The notes under the pieces are model-generated. The model worked only from the letters and a program-made list of their open reading frames with translations, was not told where the DNA came from and did not search any database. This document shows, piece after piece, positions 6,483 through 17,512 of a stretch of 17,512 nt of DNA (the first letter of the stretch is position 1; every line of letters starts with the position of its first letter). Location of the stretch: the NCBI GenBank assembly GCA_012518475.1, contig JAAYSB010000367.1:1-17512 (forward strand), written 5' to 3'. A program made the position numbers and the translations under genes. Origin of the DNA: Intrasporangiaceae bacterium. GTDB taxonomy: Bacteria > Actinomycetota > Actinomycetes > Actinomycetales > Dermatophilaceae.

Positions 6483-6497
6483 ATACCCCATCGGCAT
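6480..6497 (-). repeat. 18-nt repeat, right copy (inverted)
   Basis: This is the exact reverse complement of 5329-5346. It abuts the right hairpin with no gap, whereas the left copy is separated from its hairpin by 14 nt. It contains CGCATACC, the complement of the recurring octamer. Confidence 0.85.
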
Positions 6498-6557
6498 TTG
6501 AGGTATGGCGACATGCAGAGAGTCGCCCGCTTCTCTCTGCGTGTCGACATACCTCAA
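6498..6557. repeat. Hairpin repeat, right copy (25-nt arms, two mismatches)
   Basis: Arms 6498-6522 and 6533-6557 pair over 23 of 25 positions around a 10-nt loop; one of the two exceptions would be a G-U pair in RNA. The arm core GTATGGCGACA followed by GCAGA is shared with the left copy at 5251-5314, while outer and loop bases differ. The two copies are therefore related but diverged. Confidence 0.9.
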
Positions 6558-6637
6558 CGGGAGGGGAGGGCGCAGGAGGCGGGGTCGAATGATCGAGGCG
6601 GGCGTGGACAGGTCCGCGGGCGGGGACAGGCCTGACA

Positions 6638-6643
6638 TACCCT
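6638..6643 (+). promoter_or_regulatory. Candidate -10 of a leaderless trpC promoter
   Basis: TACCCT fits TANNNT and ends 7 nt before ATG 6651, so the transcript would begin at the start codon. There is no Shine-Dalgarno in the gap. The octamer CATACCCT here (6636-6643) recurs exactly before the DsbA-like gene (9575-9582). No convincing -35 was found. Confidence 0.5.
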
Positions 6644-6650
6644 CGTGGTC

Positions 6651-7442
6651 ATGTCCACCGTCCTCGACGACATCATCGCCGGCGTGCGCGCCGATCTCGC
6701 CGGGCGCCAGGCACAGGTCCCGCTCGCCGACATCACCAGGGCCGCAGCCGCTGCACCGCCCGCACGCCCGGTCGTCGACGCGCTTCGCCGCCCCACCCTG
6801 GCCGTCATCTCCGAGGTCAAGCGGCGCAGCCCCAGCAAGGGGGACCTCGCCGACATCCCCGAGCCGGCCGAGCTGGCAAGGACGTATGCAGCCGGTGGGG
6901 CGAGCGCGATCAGCGTCCTGACCGAGCAGCGCCGCTTCGGCGGCAGCCTCGCCGACCTCGACGCGGTCCGCGCCGCCGTCGACACCCCGGTCCTGCGCAA
7001 GGACTTCATCGTCACCGACTACCAGGTCCACGAGGCCCGGGCGCACGGCGCCGACCTCGTCCTCCTCATGGTCTCCGCGCTCTCCTATCCCGACCTGGCC
7101 CGCCTCTACGGGCTCGTCCGGGCACTCGGCATGACCGCGCTCGTCGAGGTCCACGACGAGCCGGAGGTCGATCGCGCGCTCGACCTCGGCGCAGAGGTCA
7201 TCGGCGTCAACGCCCGCAACCTCAAGACCCTCGAGGTCGACCCCTCGGTGTTCGACCGGCTCGTCTCCCGCATCCCCGCGGAGCGGATCCGCGTGGCGGA
7301 GTCGGGGATCGCCGGGGTCGAGGACGCGCAGCGGTATGCGTCGGCCGGCGCCGACACGATCCTCGTCGGAGAGGCGCTCGTGCGAGCACCGGATCCGCAG
7401 GGCCTCGTCGCCGACCTCACCTCGATCGAGGTGGCCCGGTGA
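6651..7442 (+). CDS. trpC: Indole-3-glycerol phosphate synthase
   Basis: TrpC closes the indole ring, converting CdRP to indole-3-glycerol phosphate with loss of CO2 and water. From ATG 6651 the product is 263 residues, a monofunctional single barrel with no fused TrpF. Family landmarks are VISEVKRRSPSKGDL at 52-66 (E55, K57), LRKDFIV at 115-121 (K117), ALVEVHDEPE at 163-172 (E166), VNARNLKTLEVD at 186-197 (N188), and RVAESGI at 214-220 (E217, S218). These correspond to the catalytic and phosphate-binding positions of the family. GTG 6645 in the same frame is an alternative start, but the -10 spacing favours 6651. The stop overlaps the trpB GTG by 4 nt. In this operon it comes right after the repeat-flanked island and appears to have its own promoter. 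Confidence 0.97.
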   Translation: MSTVLDDIIAGVRADLAGRQAQVPLADITRAAAAAPPARPVVDALRRPTLAVISEVKRRSPSKGDLADIPEPAELARTYAAGGASAISVLTEQRRFGGSLADLDAVRAAVDTPVLRKDFIVTDYQVHEARAHGADLVLLMVSALSYPDLARLYGLVRALGMTALVEVHDEPEVDRALDLGAEVIGVNARNLKTLEVDPSVFDRLVSRIPAERIRVAESGIAGVEDAQRYASAGADTILVGEALVRAPDPQGLVADLTSIEVAR

Positions 7443-8698
7443 GCGAGACCAGGGTTCCCGGCCGCTTCGGGCAGTTCGGCGGCCGGTACGTCCCCGAGGC
7501 GCTCATCCCGGCGCTCGAGGAGCTCGACGAGGCCAGGCTCAAGGCCGCCGTCGACGAGGACTTCGCCGCCGAGCTCGCGCGGCTGCACCGGACGTACACC
7601 GGCCGGCCGAGCATCATCACGGAAGTGCCGAGGTTCGCCGAGCACTGTGGCGGCGTCCGGGTCATCCTCAAGAGGGAGGACCTCAACCACACCGGCTCGC
7701 ACAAGATCAACAACGTGCTCGCCCAGGCTCTGCTCACGGTCCGGATGGGCAAGAAGCGCGTCATCGCCGAGACCGGTGCCGGCCAGCACGGGGTCGCGAC
7801 GGCCACTGCCGCTGCACTCCTCGGACTGGACTGCACGATCTACATGGGCAAGGTCGACACCGAGCGTCAGGCTCTCAACGTCGCCCGGATGAAGATGCTC
7901 GGGGCCGAGGTCGTCGCCGTCGAGCACGGTAGCGCCACGCTCAAGGACGCCATCAACGAGGCCCTTCGCGACTGGGTGACCAACGTCGAGACGACGCACT
8001 ACCTCATCGGGACTGTCACCGGACCGCACCCCTTCCCGGAGATGGTGCGCGACTTCCACAGGATCATCGGCGAGGAGGCCCGCGAACAGGTCGAGGACCT
8101 GACCGGGAGCCTGCCCGACGCCGTCATCGCCTGTGTCGGTGGAGGATCGAACGCGATGGGCATCTTCCACGCCTTCGTCCCCGACGAGGGCGTGCGGCTC
8201 ATCGGGATCGAGGCCGGCGGCGAGGGCATCGACTCCGGCCGGCACGCCGCCCGCTTCGCCGGCGCCTCACCGGGGGTCCTCCACGGGGCGATGAGCTATC
8301 TCATGCAGGATGACGACGGCCAGACCATCGAGTCACACTCGATCTCCGCCGGGCTCGACTACCCGAGCGTCGGCCCGGAGCACTCGTTCCTGCGCGACAG
8401 CGGCCGGGCCGAGTACCGGTATGCGACCGACACCGACGTCATGGCGGCCTTCGAGCTCCTCTGCCGCACCGAGGGCATCATTCCCGCGCTCGAGTCCGCC
8501 CACGCCCTCGCCGGCGCCATCGAGGTCGGTCGTGAGATCGCAGCGGAGGTCGGCCCCGAGAAGGCGGGGGAGCACGTGCTGCTCGTCAACCTCTCCGGTC
8601 GCGGCGACAAGGACATGCACACGGCCGCCGCCTACTTCGGCTTGCTGCCCGAAGAGAAGGAGCAGGCTCTCGAAGAGCTCGAGGAGGATGAGCTGTGA
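7439..8698 (+). CDS. trpB: Tryptophan synthase beta chain
   Basis: TrpB is the PLP enzyme joining indole, channelled from TrpA, to L-serine to give tryptophan. The product is 419 residues, standard for the TrpB1 type that works in an alpha2-beta2 complex. The PLP lysine is K89 in NHTGSHKINN. E111 in AETGAGQHG is the catalytic glutamate equivalent to Salmonella E109. The phosphate loop is GGGSNAMG (234-241), and LSGRGDKD near 385-392 holds the pyridine-nitrogen contact. The N-terminal FGQFGGRYVPEALIPAL is typical. GTG 7439 overlaps the trpC stop by 4 nt. The last residues form an acidic tail (EELEEDEL) whose GAG/GAT codons double as the purine-rich ribosome binding site of trpA. Confidence 0.98.
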   Translation: MSETRVPGRFGQFGGRYVPEALIPALEELDEARLKAAVDEDFAAELARLHRTYTGRPSIITEVPRFAEHCGGVRVILKREDLNHTGSHKINNVLAQALLTVRMGKKRVIAETGAGQHGVATATAAALLGLDCTIYMGKVDTERQALNVARMKMLGAEVVAVEHGSATLKDAINEALRDWVTNVETTHYLIGTVTGPHPFPEMVRDFHRIIGEEAREQVEDLTGSLPDAVIACVGGGSNAMGIFHAFVPDEGVRLIGIEAGGEGIDSGRHAARFAGASPGVLHGAMSYLMQDDDGQTIESHSISAGLDYPSVGPEHSFLRDSGRAEYRYATDTDVMAAFELLCRTEGIIPALESAHALAGAIEVGREIAAEVGPEKAGEHVLLVNLSGRGDKDMHTAAAYFGLLPEEKEQALEELEEDEL

Positions 8699-9543
8699 GC
8701 GACCGACGCGGCGGGACAGCCGCAGTGATCGAGCGCTGCCTCGCCGAGGGGCGCCCGGCCCTCATCGCCTATCTGCCCGTCGGCTACCCGACGGTCGAGG
8801 GCTCACTCGAGGCGATGCGCGCCGTCGTCGAGGAAGGCGCGGACATCGTCGAGGTCGGGGTGCCCTACAGCGACCCGGTCATGGACGGACCCGTCATCCA
8901 GGCCGCCGCGTCGACCGCACTCGCCCGCGGGGTCCGGGTCGACCACATCTTCGATGCCGTCGCAGCCGTGCGGGACGCCGGTGCGACCCCGGTCGTCATG
9001 AGCTACTGGAACCTCGTCCTGCGTCGCGGCGTCGACAGGTTCGCCGCAGACCTCGCTGCTGCCGGGGGGGCGGGGCTCATCACGCCCGACCTCATCCCCG
9101 AGGAGGCGGGTGACTGGATCCGGGCGAGCGACGCATACGGCCTCGACAGGATCTTCCTCGTCGCACCGAGCTCGACCCGGGAGCGGCTCGTCGCAGTCGC
9201 CGCCGCCTGCCGCGGTTTCGTCTACACGGCCTCGACCATGGGCGTGACGGGCGTCCGTTCCGAGGTCGGCTCCTCGGCCGCGGACCTCGTGGCCCGGCTC
9301 CGCCAGGTCACCGACGTGCCCGCGTGCGTCGGCCTCGGCGTCTCGAACGGTGACCAGGCCGCCGCCGTGGGCGCCACCGCCGACGGCGTCATCGTCGGCT
9401 CGGCTCTCGTGCGGGCCCTGACCGCCGACCTCGCCGAGGGCGGCGAGCAGACCGGGGAACTCCGGCCCGGCCTTGAGACGTTGCGCTCGGTGACCGCCGA
9501 CCTGGCCGACGGTGTCCGCCGCGCCCGGTCAGGCGCGAACTGA
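8695..9543 (+). CDS. trpA: Tryptophan synthase alpha chain
   Basis: TrpA cleaves indole-3-glycerol phosphate to glyceraldehyde 3-phosphate and indole, which passes through a tunnel to TrpB. At 282 residues it has family length plus a short C-terminal extension. The catalytic pair is visible in VEVGVPYSDPVMDGPVIQ: E53 and D64, matching Salmonella E49 and D60. Later barrel landmarks are GLITPDLIPEEAGDW, FLVAPSSTRERL, FVYTASTMGVTGVR, VGLGVSNGDQA and GVIVGSALV. The start GTG 8695 overlaps trpB by 4 nt. A run of seven Gs at 9064-9070 lies in frame within an Ala-Gly-rich part and does not disrupt the gene. A 75-nt gap with a promoter follows before the next gene. Confidence 0.98.
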   Translation: MSDRRGGTAAVIERCLAEGRPALIAYLPVGYPTVEGSLEAMRAVVEEGADIVEVGVPYSDPVMDGPVIQAAASTALARGVRVDHIFDAVAAVRDAGATPVVMSYWNLVLRRGVDRFAADLAAAGGAGLITPDLIPEEAGDWIRASDAYGLDRIFLVAPSSTRERLVAVAAACRGFVYTASTMGVTGVRSEVGSSAADLVARLRQVTDVPACVGLGVSNGDQAAAVGATADGVIVGSALVRALTADLAEGGEQTGELRPGLETLRSVTADLADGVRRARSGAN

Positions 9544-9576
9544 CAGGCCGTTTCCCCGCAACGAGACCTCAGCGCA

Positions 9577-9582
9577 TACCCT
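9577..9582 (+). promoter_or_regulatory. Candidate -10 for the DsbA-like gene and lgt
   Basis: TACCCT, inside the octamer CATACCCT (9575-9582), sits in the 75-nt gap after trpA. It would start a transcript near 9590 with a leader of about 30 nt. That leader has seven consecutive Cs (9598-9604) followed by the ribosome binding site AAGGAG at 9605-9610, 8 nt before the ATG. No clear -35 is visible. Confidence 0.4.
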
Positions 9583-9618
9583 GCACTCAGTAGATTTCCC
9601 CCCCAAGGAGCACTCCCG

Positions 9619-10407
9619 ATGGCTAAGAAGCCCAAGAACACTGCGCCGGTCACGGACCGCCAGGCGAAGATCGACGCCGCGGCCAAGGCGAACAAGCCCG
9701 GTCCGAACAAGATCCTCATCGGCACGATCGTGGCGCTGCTCGCTATCATCGGCGTCGTCGCGGGCGTCATCATCGCCGACCAGTCCAACCGCGGCGATTC
9801 GCCGGCCGCGGCCGCGGGCAGCCTCCCGCCGGGACTGAGCGAGGGCGAGGGCTATGTCGCCAACCCCGACGCCACCCTCGTCGACGGTGCTCCGACCCTC
9901 GACATCTACGAGGACTTCCGCTGCCCCGCCTGCCACCGCGCTTACGCCGTCTTCCACGACACCGTGTCGACCCTCGCGGACGAGGGCAAGGTCAAGCTCG
10001 TCTACCACTTCAAGACGGTCATCGACAGCCAGGACGGCAACACCCACTCCCGGGACGCCGCCGCAGCGGCGATGTGCGCGGCCGACGCCGGCCAGTTCTC
10101 GGAGTTCCACGAGGCGGTCCTCGGCGGCATCGTCGACGGCGGTGGCCAGCAGCCGCAGTGGGGCGACGCCTTCTTCACGTCCGCGGCTGAGCAGGCCGGC
10201 ATCACCGGCGACGCGCTGACCACCTTCGACTCCTGTGTCGCCGACGGCACCTACGAGGCCTACATCTCCGGTGTCGACCAGGCCTCCGCCGCCGAGGGCG
10301 TCAACTCGACCCCGCAGTACCACCTCAACGGCGAGCTCGTCGACTTCCAGACGGTGAACACCCCCGAGCTCTTCGTCCAGGCCGTCGAGAACGCCACCGG
10401 CCAGTAA
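9619..10407 (+). CDS. Membrane-anchored DsbA-like thiol oxidoreductase
   Basis: This 262-residue protein has a charged, lysine-rich cytoplasmic start, one signal-anchor helix at about 31-53 (ILIGTIVALLAIIGVVAGVI), a short linker and an extracytoplasmic thioredoxin-fold domain. The redox motif is CPAC at 102-105 in IYEDFRCPACHRAY. The cis-proline loop is NSTPQYHLNG (T231-P232), and a helical insertion lies between, as in DsbA family proteins (PF13462 type). Two further cysteines, C153 and C206, are placed where actinobacterial DsbA-like proteins often have a structural disulfide. The likely role is oxidative folding of exported proteins; a reductase or isomerase role cannot be excluded. The start ATG 9619 is well supported by AAGGAG. 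Its TAA is directly followed by the lgt GTG. Confidence 0.92.
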   Translation: MAKKPKNTAPVTDRQAKIDAAAKANKPGPNKILIGTIVALLAIIGVVAGVIIADQSNRGDSPAAAAGSLPPGLSEGEGYVANPDATLVDGAPTLDIYEDFRCPACHRAYAVFHDTVSTLADEGKVKLVYHFKTVIDSQDGNTHSRDAAAAAMCAADAGQFSEFHEAVLGGIVDGGGQQPQWGDAFFTSAAEQAGITGDALTTFDSCVADGTYEAYISGVDQASAAEGVNSTPQYHLNGELVDFQTVNTPELFVQAVENATGQ

Positions 10408-11301
10408 GTGCTCGCGTCCCTGCCCAGCCCGACGGTCGGGGCCTTCCACCTCGGGCCGCTGACGATCCACGCGTATGCGCTGTGCATCCTCGCCGGGATC
10501 TTCGTGGCGGTCTGGCTCACCCAGAAGCGCCTCGAGGTGCGCGGCGGCCGGGAGGGGGCGGCGCTGGACGTCGCCACCTACGCCGTTCCCGCCGGGATCA
10601 TCGGAGGGCGGATCTATCACGTCATCTCCTCCCCGCAGGCCTACTTCGGCGAGGGCGGGAACCCGGTCGATGCGCTGAAGATCTGGGAGGGCGGCCTCGG
10701 CATCTGGGGCGCCATCGCGCTCGGCGCCCTCGGTGCGTGGTGGGGCTGCCGGCGAGCCGGGGTCCGGTTCGCCGACTTCGCCGACAGCGCAGCCCCGGGC
10801 ATCGCCCTCGCCCAGGCCATCGGCCGGTGGGGCAACTGGTTCAACAACGAGCTCTACGGCGAGCCGACGGACCTGCCCTGGGGTCTGACGATCCACGAGT
10901 GGAACTTCGCGCAGGGGCGGGCGGTCGAGGACGCGGCCGGCAATCCCGTCGTGCTCGGCACGTTCCACCCGACCTTCCTCTACGAGTTCATCTGGCTCGT
11001 CGTCCTGGCCGCAGTGCTCCTCCTGCTCGACCGGAGACTCGACCTGCGGCCGGGGCAGGTGTTCGGCCTCTATGTGGCCGGGTACCCGATCGGGCGCATC
11101 ATCATCGAGCTGATGCGCACCGACGAGGCGACGATGATCCTCGGCCAGCGCATCAACGTCTGGACCTCGATTGTCGTGTTCCTCATCGGAGTGGCGATCG
11201 TCGTCCTCGCCGGTCGTCGAGGTGGCAAAAGGGACTCGGGCTCCGGCCCCGACACTGTCTCGAAGACTGAGACAGCGGCGGTTGAACCGCGAGACAGGTA
11301 G
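10408..11301 (+). CDS. lgt: Prolipoprotein diacylglyceryl transferase
   Basis: Lgt moves the diacylglyceryl group of phosphatidylglycerol to the lipobox cysteine of prolipoproteins in the cytoplasmic membrane. The product is 297 residues with about seven hydrophobic segments. Seen: LTIHAYALCILAGIFVA near the start (H21), VPAGIIGGRIYHVI at 60-73, the Lgt signature AIGRWGNWFNNELYGEPT at 137-154 (R140, N143, N147, E148), TFHPTFLYEF at 185-194, and GYPIGRIIIELMRTDE at 225-240 carrying the essential arginine region. The final 28 residues are a charged, low-complexity cytoplasmic tail, common in actinobacterial Lgt. GTG 10408 is adjacent to the preceding TAA with no strong ribosome binding site, implying translational coupling. 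The last codons overlap the dyad cluster upstream of gltB. Confidence 0.96.
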   Translation: MLASLPSPTVGAFHLGPLTIHAYALCILAGIFVAVWLTQKRLEVRGGREGAALDVATYAVPAGIIGGRIYHVISSPQAYFGEGGNPVDALKIWEGGLGIWGAIALGALGAWWGCRRAGVRFADFADSAAPGIALAQAIGRWGNWFNNELYGEPTDLPWGLTIHEWNFAQGRAVEDAAGNPVVLGTFHPTFLYEFIWLVVLAAVLLLLDRRLDLRPGQVFGLYVAGYPIGRIIIELMRTDEATMILGQRINVWTSIVVFLIGVAIVVLAGRRGGKRDSGSGPDTVSKTETAAVEPRDR

Positions 11302-11305
11302 TCTC
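11255..11305. promoter_or_regulatory. Cluster of three dyads at the lgt/gltB junction (operator-like)
   Basis: Three inverted repeats lie side by side: CTGTCTC/GAGACAG (11255-11261, 11269-11275), GCGGTT/AACCGC (11278-11290, one-base centre), and GAGAC/GTCTC (11291-11295, 11301-11305). The outer two share the half-site GAGAC, with centres 33 nt apart, close to three helical turns. They lie just before a -10-like TAGAGT, so a regulator binding here would sit over the -35 region of gltB. The first two dyads are within lgt codons. Confidence 0.4.
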
Positions 11306-11310
11306 TGGAA

Positions 11311-11316
11311 TAGAGT
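11311..11316 (+). promoter_or_regulatory. Candidate -10 for the gltBD operon
   Basis: TAGAGT fits TANNNT and lies 10 nt after the lgt stop. A transcript would begin near 11323, giving a leader of about 113 nt. TTGAAC at 11282-11287 looks like a -35 but is 23 nt away, too far for a standard spacing. Confidence 0.4.
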
Positions 11317-11357
11317 CCTCGCACGTGGTCAGCGCCGTCCACCGGGCTCAGGTTGCC

Positions 11358-11380
11358 CCGGACGCCAGCGCTGCGTCCGG
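11358..11380 (+). promoter_or_regulatory. Leader hairpin before gltB
   Basis: CCGGACGC (11358-11365) and GCGTCCGG (11373-11380) form a perfect 8-bp stem around a 7-nt loop. It falls in the middle of the predicted gltB leader and is followed by GGGATCCC (11387-11394 region). No T-run follows. It may be the lgt terminator or a structured leader element; the sequence does not decide between them. Confidence 0.4.
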
Positions 11381-11435
11381 CTCCTGGGATCCCTGCCCGT
11401 TGTCCCCTGGAACCCGAAAAGGACGGTGACGCCCG

Positions 11436-15999
<4,564 letters not shown>

Positions 16000-16007
<8 letters not shown>

Positions 16008-17460
16008 CCCGACTGGCTTCCTGACGACCCGCGAGCGCGAGCTCCCGGCCCGTCGTCCCGTCCCGGTGCGGATCCGCGACTGGAAAGAGGTGTACGAGGA
16101 GCAGGAGCTCGGGCAGCTGCGCCGGCAGGCCGGTCGCTGCATGGACTGCGGCATCCCGTTCTGCCACTCCGGCTGCCCGCTCGGGAACCTCATCCCCGAG
16201 TGGAACGACCTCGCCTGGAAGGGCGACTGGGGTCAGGCCATCGAGCGGCTGCACGCGACGAACAACTTCCCCGAGTTCACCGGTCGGCTCTGCCCGGCTC
16301 CGTGTGAGACCGCCTGCGTGCTCGGCATCAACCAGCCGGCCGTGACGATCAAGCAGGTCGAGGTCACGACGATCGAGCAGGCGTTCTCCTTCGGCGCGGT
16401 CAAGCCGAACCCGCCGGAGCGACTCTCCGGCAAGACCGTCGCCGTCGTCGGCTCCGGTCCCGCCGGGCTCGCCGTCGCCCAGCAGCTGACCCGCGCCGGG
16501 CACACCGTCGCGGTCTACGAGCGGGCCGACCAGGCCGGTGGCCTGCTCCGCTACGGCATCCCCGAGTTCAAGATGGAGAAGTCGGTGCTCGACCGCCGGC
16601 TGAACCAGATGGAGGCCGAGGGGACCCGGTTCCGCAACGGCGTCAACATCGGTGTCGACATCACCGGCGAGCAGCTCCGCAAGCGCTTCAACGCGGTCGT
16701 CCTCAGCACCGGCTCGACGATCCCGCGCGACCTGCCCGTCCCCGGACGGGACCTGGGCGGCGTCGTCCAGGCGATGACCTACCTGCCGCAGGCCAACCGT
16801 GTCGCGGTCGGCGAGGAGGTCGAGGACCAGATCCTCGCCACTGGCAAGGACGTCATCGTCATCGGTGGCGGTGACACCGGTGCCGACTGCATCGGCACCG
16901 CGCACCGCCAGGGCGCCCGCTCGGTGACCAGCCTCGAGATCATGCCGCAGCCGAGCGAGGCCCGCGCGGCCGGCCAGCCCTGGCCGACCTATCCGATGCT
17001 CTTCCGCGTCGCCTCCGCGCACGAGGAGGGCGGTGAGCGTCTGTATGCGGTGAGCACCTCGGAGATCCTCGGTGACGAGGACGGGAACGTCCGCGCGCTG
17101 CGGATCGGTGAGGTGAGGTTCGAGGACGGCCGGTTCACCCCCGTCGAGGGCACCGAGAGGGAGATCCCCGCCCAGCTCGTGCTCCTCGCCATGGGATTCG
17201 TCGGACCGGAGAAGGAGGGTGTCGTCGAGCAGCTCGGCGTCGAGCTCGACGAGCGCGGCACCATCCGCCGTGACGCGTCGTACATGTCGAGCGTCCCCGG
17301 CGTCTTCGTCGCCGGCGACGCCGGCCGGGGACAGTCCCTCATCGTCTGGGCGATCGCCGAGGGGAGGGCGGCTGCGAACGGCGTGGACGCCTACCTCTCG
17401 GGCAGGCCGTCCGCCCTGCCGCGGCCGATCAACCCGACCGACCGCCCCCTCGTCGTCTGA
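16000..17460 (+). CDS. gltD: Glutamate synthase (NADPH) small subunit
   Basis: GltD oxidises NADPH and passes electrons through FAD and [4Fe-4S] clusters to GltB. I place the start at GTG 16000, preceded by GGAGGTG at 15989-15995 inside the end of gltB; this gives 486 residues, the normal length, and an 8-nt overlap. N-terminal iron-sulfur cysteines are C47, C50, C55 and C59 in RCMDCGIPFCHSGCP, then C98, C102 and C106 in LCPAPCETAC. The FAD Rossmann loop is VAVVGSGPAGLAVA (147-160). The NADPH loop is VIVIGGGDTGADCIG (285-299). The second FAD contact is VPGVFVAGDAGRG (432-444). The overlap and shared ribosome binding site indicate coupled, stoichiometric production with GltB. The frame is open upstream to 15700 but that part is the gltB shadow. 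Confidence 0.98.
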
Positions 17461-17472
17461 CCCCACCAGCCT

Positions 17473-17502
17473 CACCTTTCTCTCCCCCGGAGAGAAAGGG
17501 TG
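17473..17502 (+). terminator. Hairpin terminator of the gltBD operon
   Basis: TTTCTCTCC (17477-17485) pairs perfectly with GGAGAGAAA (17489-17497) across a CCC loop. The stem extends through the flanking CACC and GGGTG with one bulged G. It begins 13 nt after the gltD stop. There is no T-tract, as is common for actinobacterial terminators. Confidence 0.75.
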
Positions 17503-17512
17503 ACTTCACCAC

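Larger units (their letters stand above)
5251..6559. mobile_element. Candidate repeat-bounded element carrying an AbiEi/DUF559-like nuclease gene
   Basis: A 1309-bp segment separates two otherwise adjacent trp genes. Its outer 24 nt (5251-5274 and 6536-6559) are inverted copies of one another with two mismatches. Each end is also one arm of a local hairpin, and inside each hairpin lies the same 18-mer in opposite orientation (5329-5346 and 6480-6497). The single gene inside has more AT-ending codons than its neighbours. I see no target-site duplication at the limits. The layout resembles REPtrons, in which a RAYT transposase gene lies between inverted REP repeats, but here the gene is a Vsr-like nuclease. 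Mobility is inferred, not shown. Confidence 0.4.

Noticed and set aside
5251..6559. Target-site duplication around the island
   Set aside because: The bases just outside (AGCCCCA and GGAGGGG) are not direct repeats, so none was claimed.
9064..9070. Run of seven Gs in trpA as a phase-variation tract
   Set aside because: It is in frame, encodes ordinary Gly-Ala residues and is not unusual at this GC content.
9598..9604. Run of seven Cs in the leader of the DsbA-like gene as a switch
   Set aside because: It is outside the ribosome binding site-to-start spacing, so length change would have little predictable effect.
9529..10968. Long open frame of 479 codons on the minus strand opposite the DsbA-like gene and lgt
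   Set aside because: It mirrors two well-identified genes, has the Asp/Glu/Arg/Gly-rich composition typical of GC-rich antisense frames, and shows no domain.

Overview
The window is a dense, GC-rich (by eye about 70%) stretch of an actinobacterial chromosome. The gene order hisF-hisI-trpE-(Trp-associated membrane protein)-trpC-trpB-trpA-lgt matches the order I recall for Mycobacterium tuberculosis. The long-form HisG, GTG starts with 4-nt overlaps, leaderless-looking promoters and an lgt-gltBD continuation suggest a Micrococcales-type actinobacterium, perhaps Intrasporangiaceae or a relative. That placement is inference from gene content and composition, not from a search.

Layout: (1) 1-1236, the 3' part of hisG and a small two-helix PH-domain membrane protein. 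(2) 1241-1904, a 42-nt near-perfect palindrome and a convergent P-loop kinase on the minus strand. (3) 1940-5225, a tight rightward operon of hisF, hisI, trpE and the Trp-operon membrane protein, with hisI/trpE and trpE/membrane-protein overlaps of 4 nt. (4) 5226-6650, an accessory island: a 331-aa AbiEi-like/DUF559 (Vsr-like) nuclease gene between two large hairpin repeats in opposite orientation, outer limits 5251 and 6559. (5) 6651-9543, trpC-trpB-trpA, overlapping by 4 nt each and apparently restarted by a leaderless promoter. (6) 9577-11301, a DsbA-like membrane-anchored thiol oxidoreductase and lgt. (7) 11302-17512, gltB and gltD (glutamate synthase) with an operator-like dyad cluster, a structured leader and a final hairpin.

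Functionally, HisF and HisI serve histidine synthesis. TrpE, TrpC, TrpB and TrpA give four of the tryptophan steps. GltBD regenerates glutamate from the glutamine economy that HisF/HisH and TrpE/TrpG draw on. TrpD, TrpG, TrpF, HisH and HisA are not in the window. In actinobacteria the missing TrpF step is normally done by PriA (HisA). Lgt and the DsbA-like protein belong to envelope biogenesis and are positional neighbours rather than pathway partners.

Most worth a second look: the REPtron-like island at 5251-6559 that interrupts the trp operon; an over-represented octamer GGTATGCG/CGCATACC (eight copies in the first 9.6 kb, none in the gltBD part), some of which force rare codons; the isolated palindrome at 1241-1282; and the GAGAC/GTCTC dyads before gltB.
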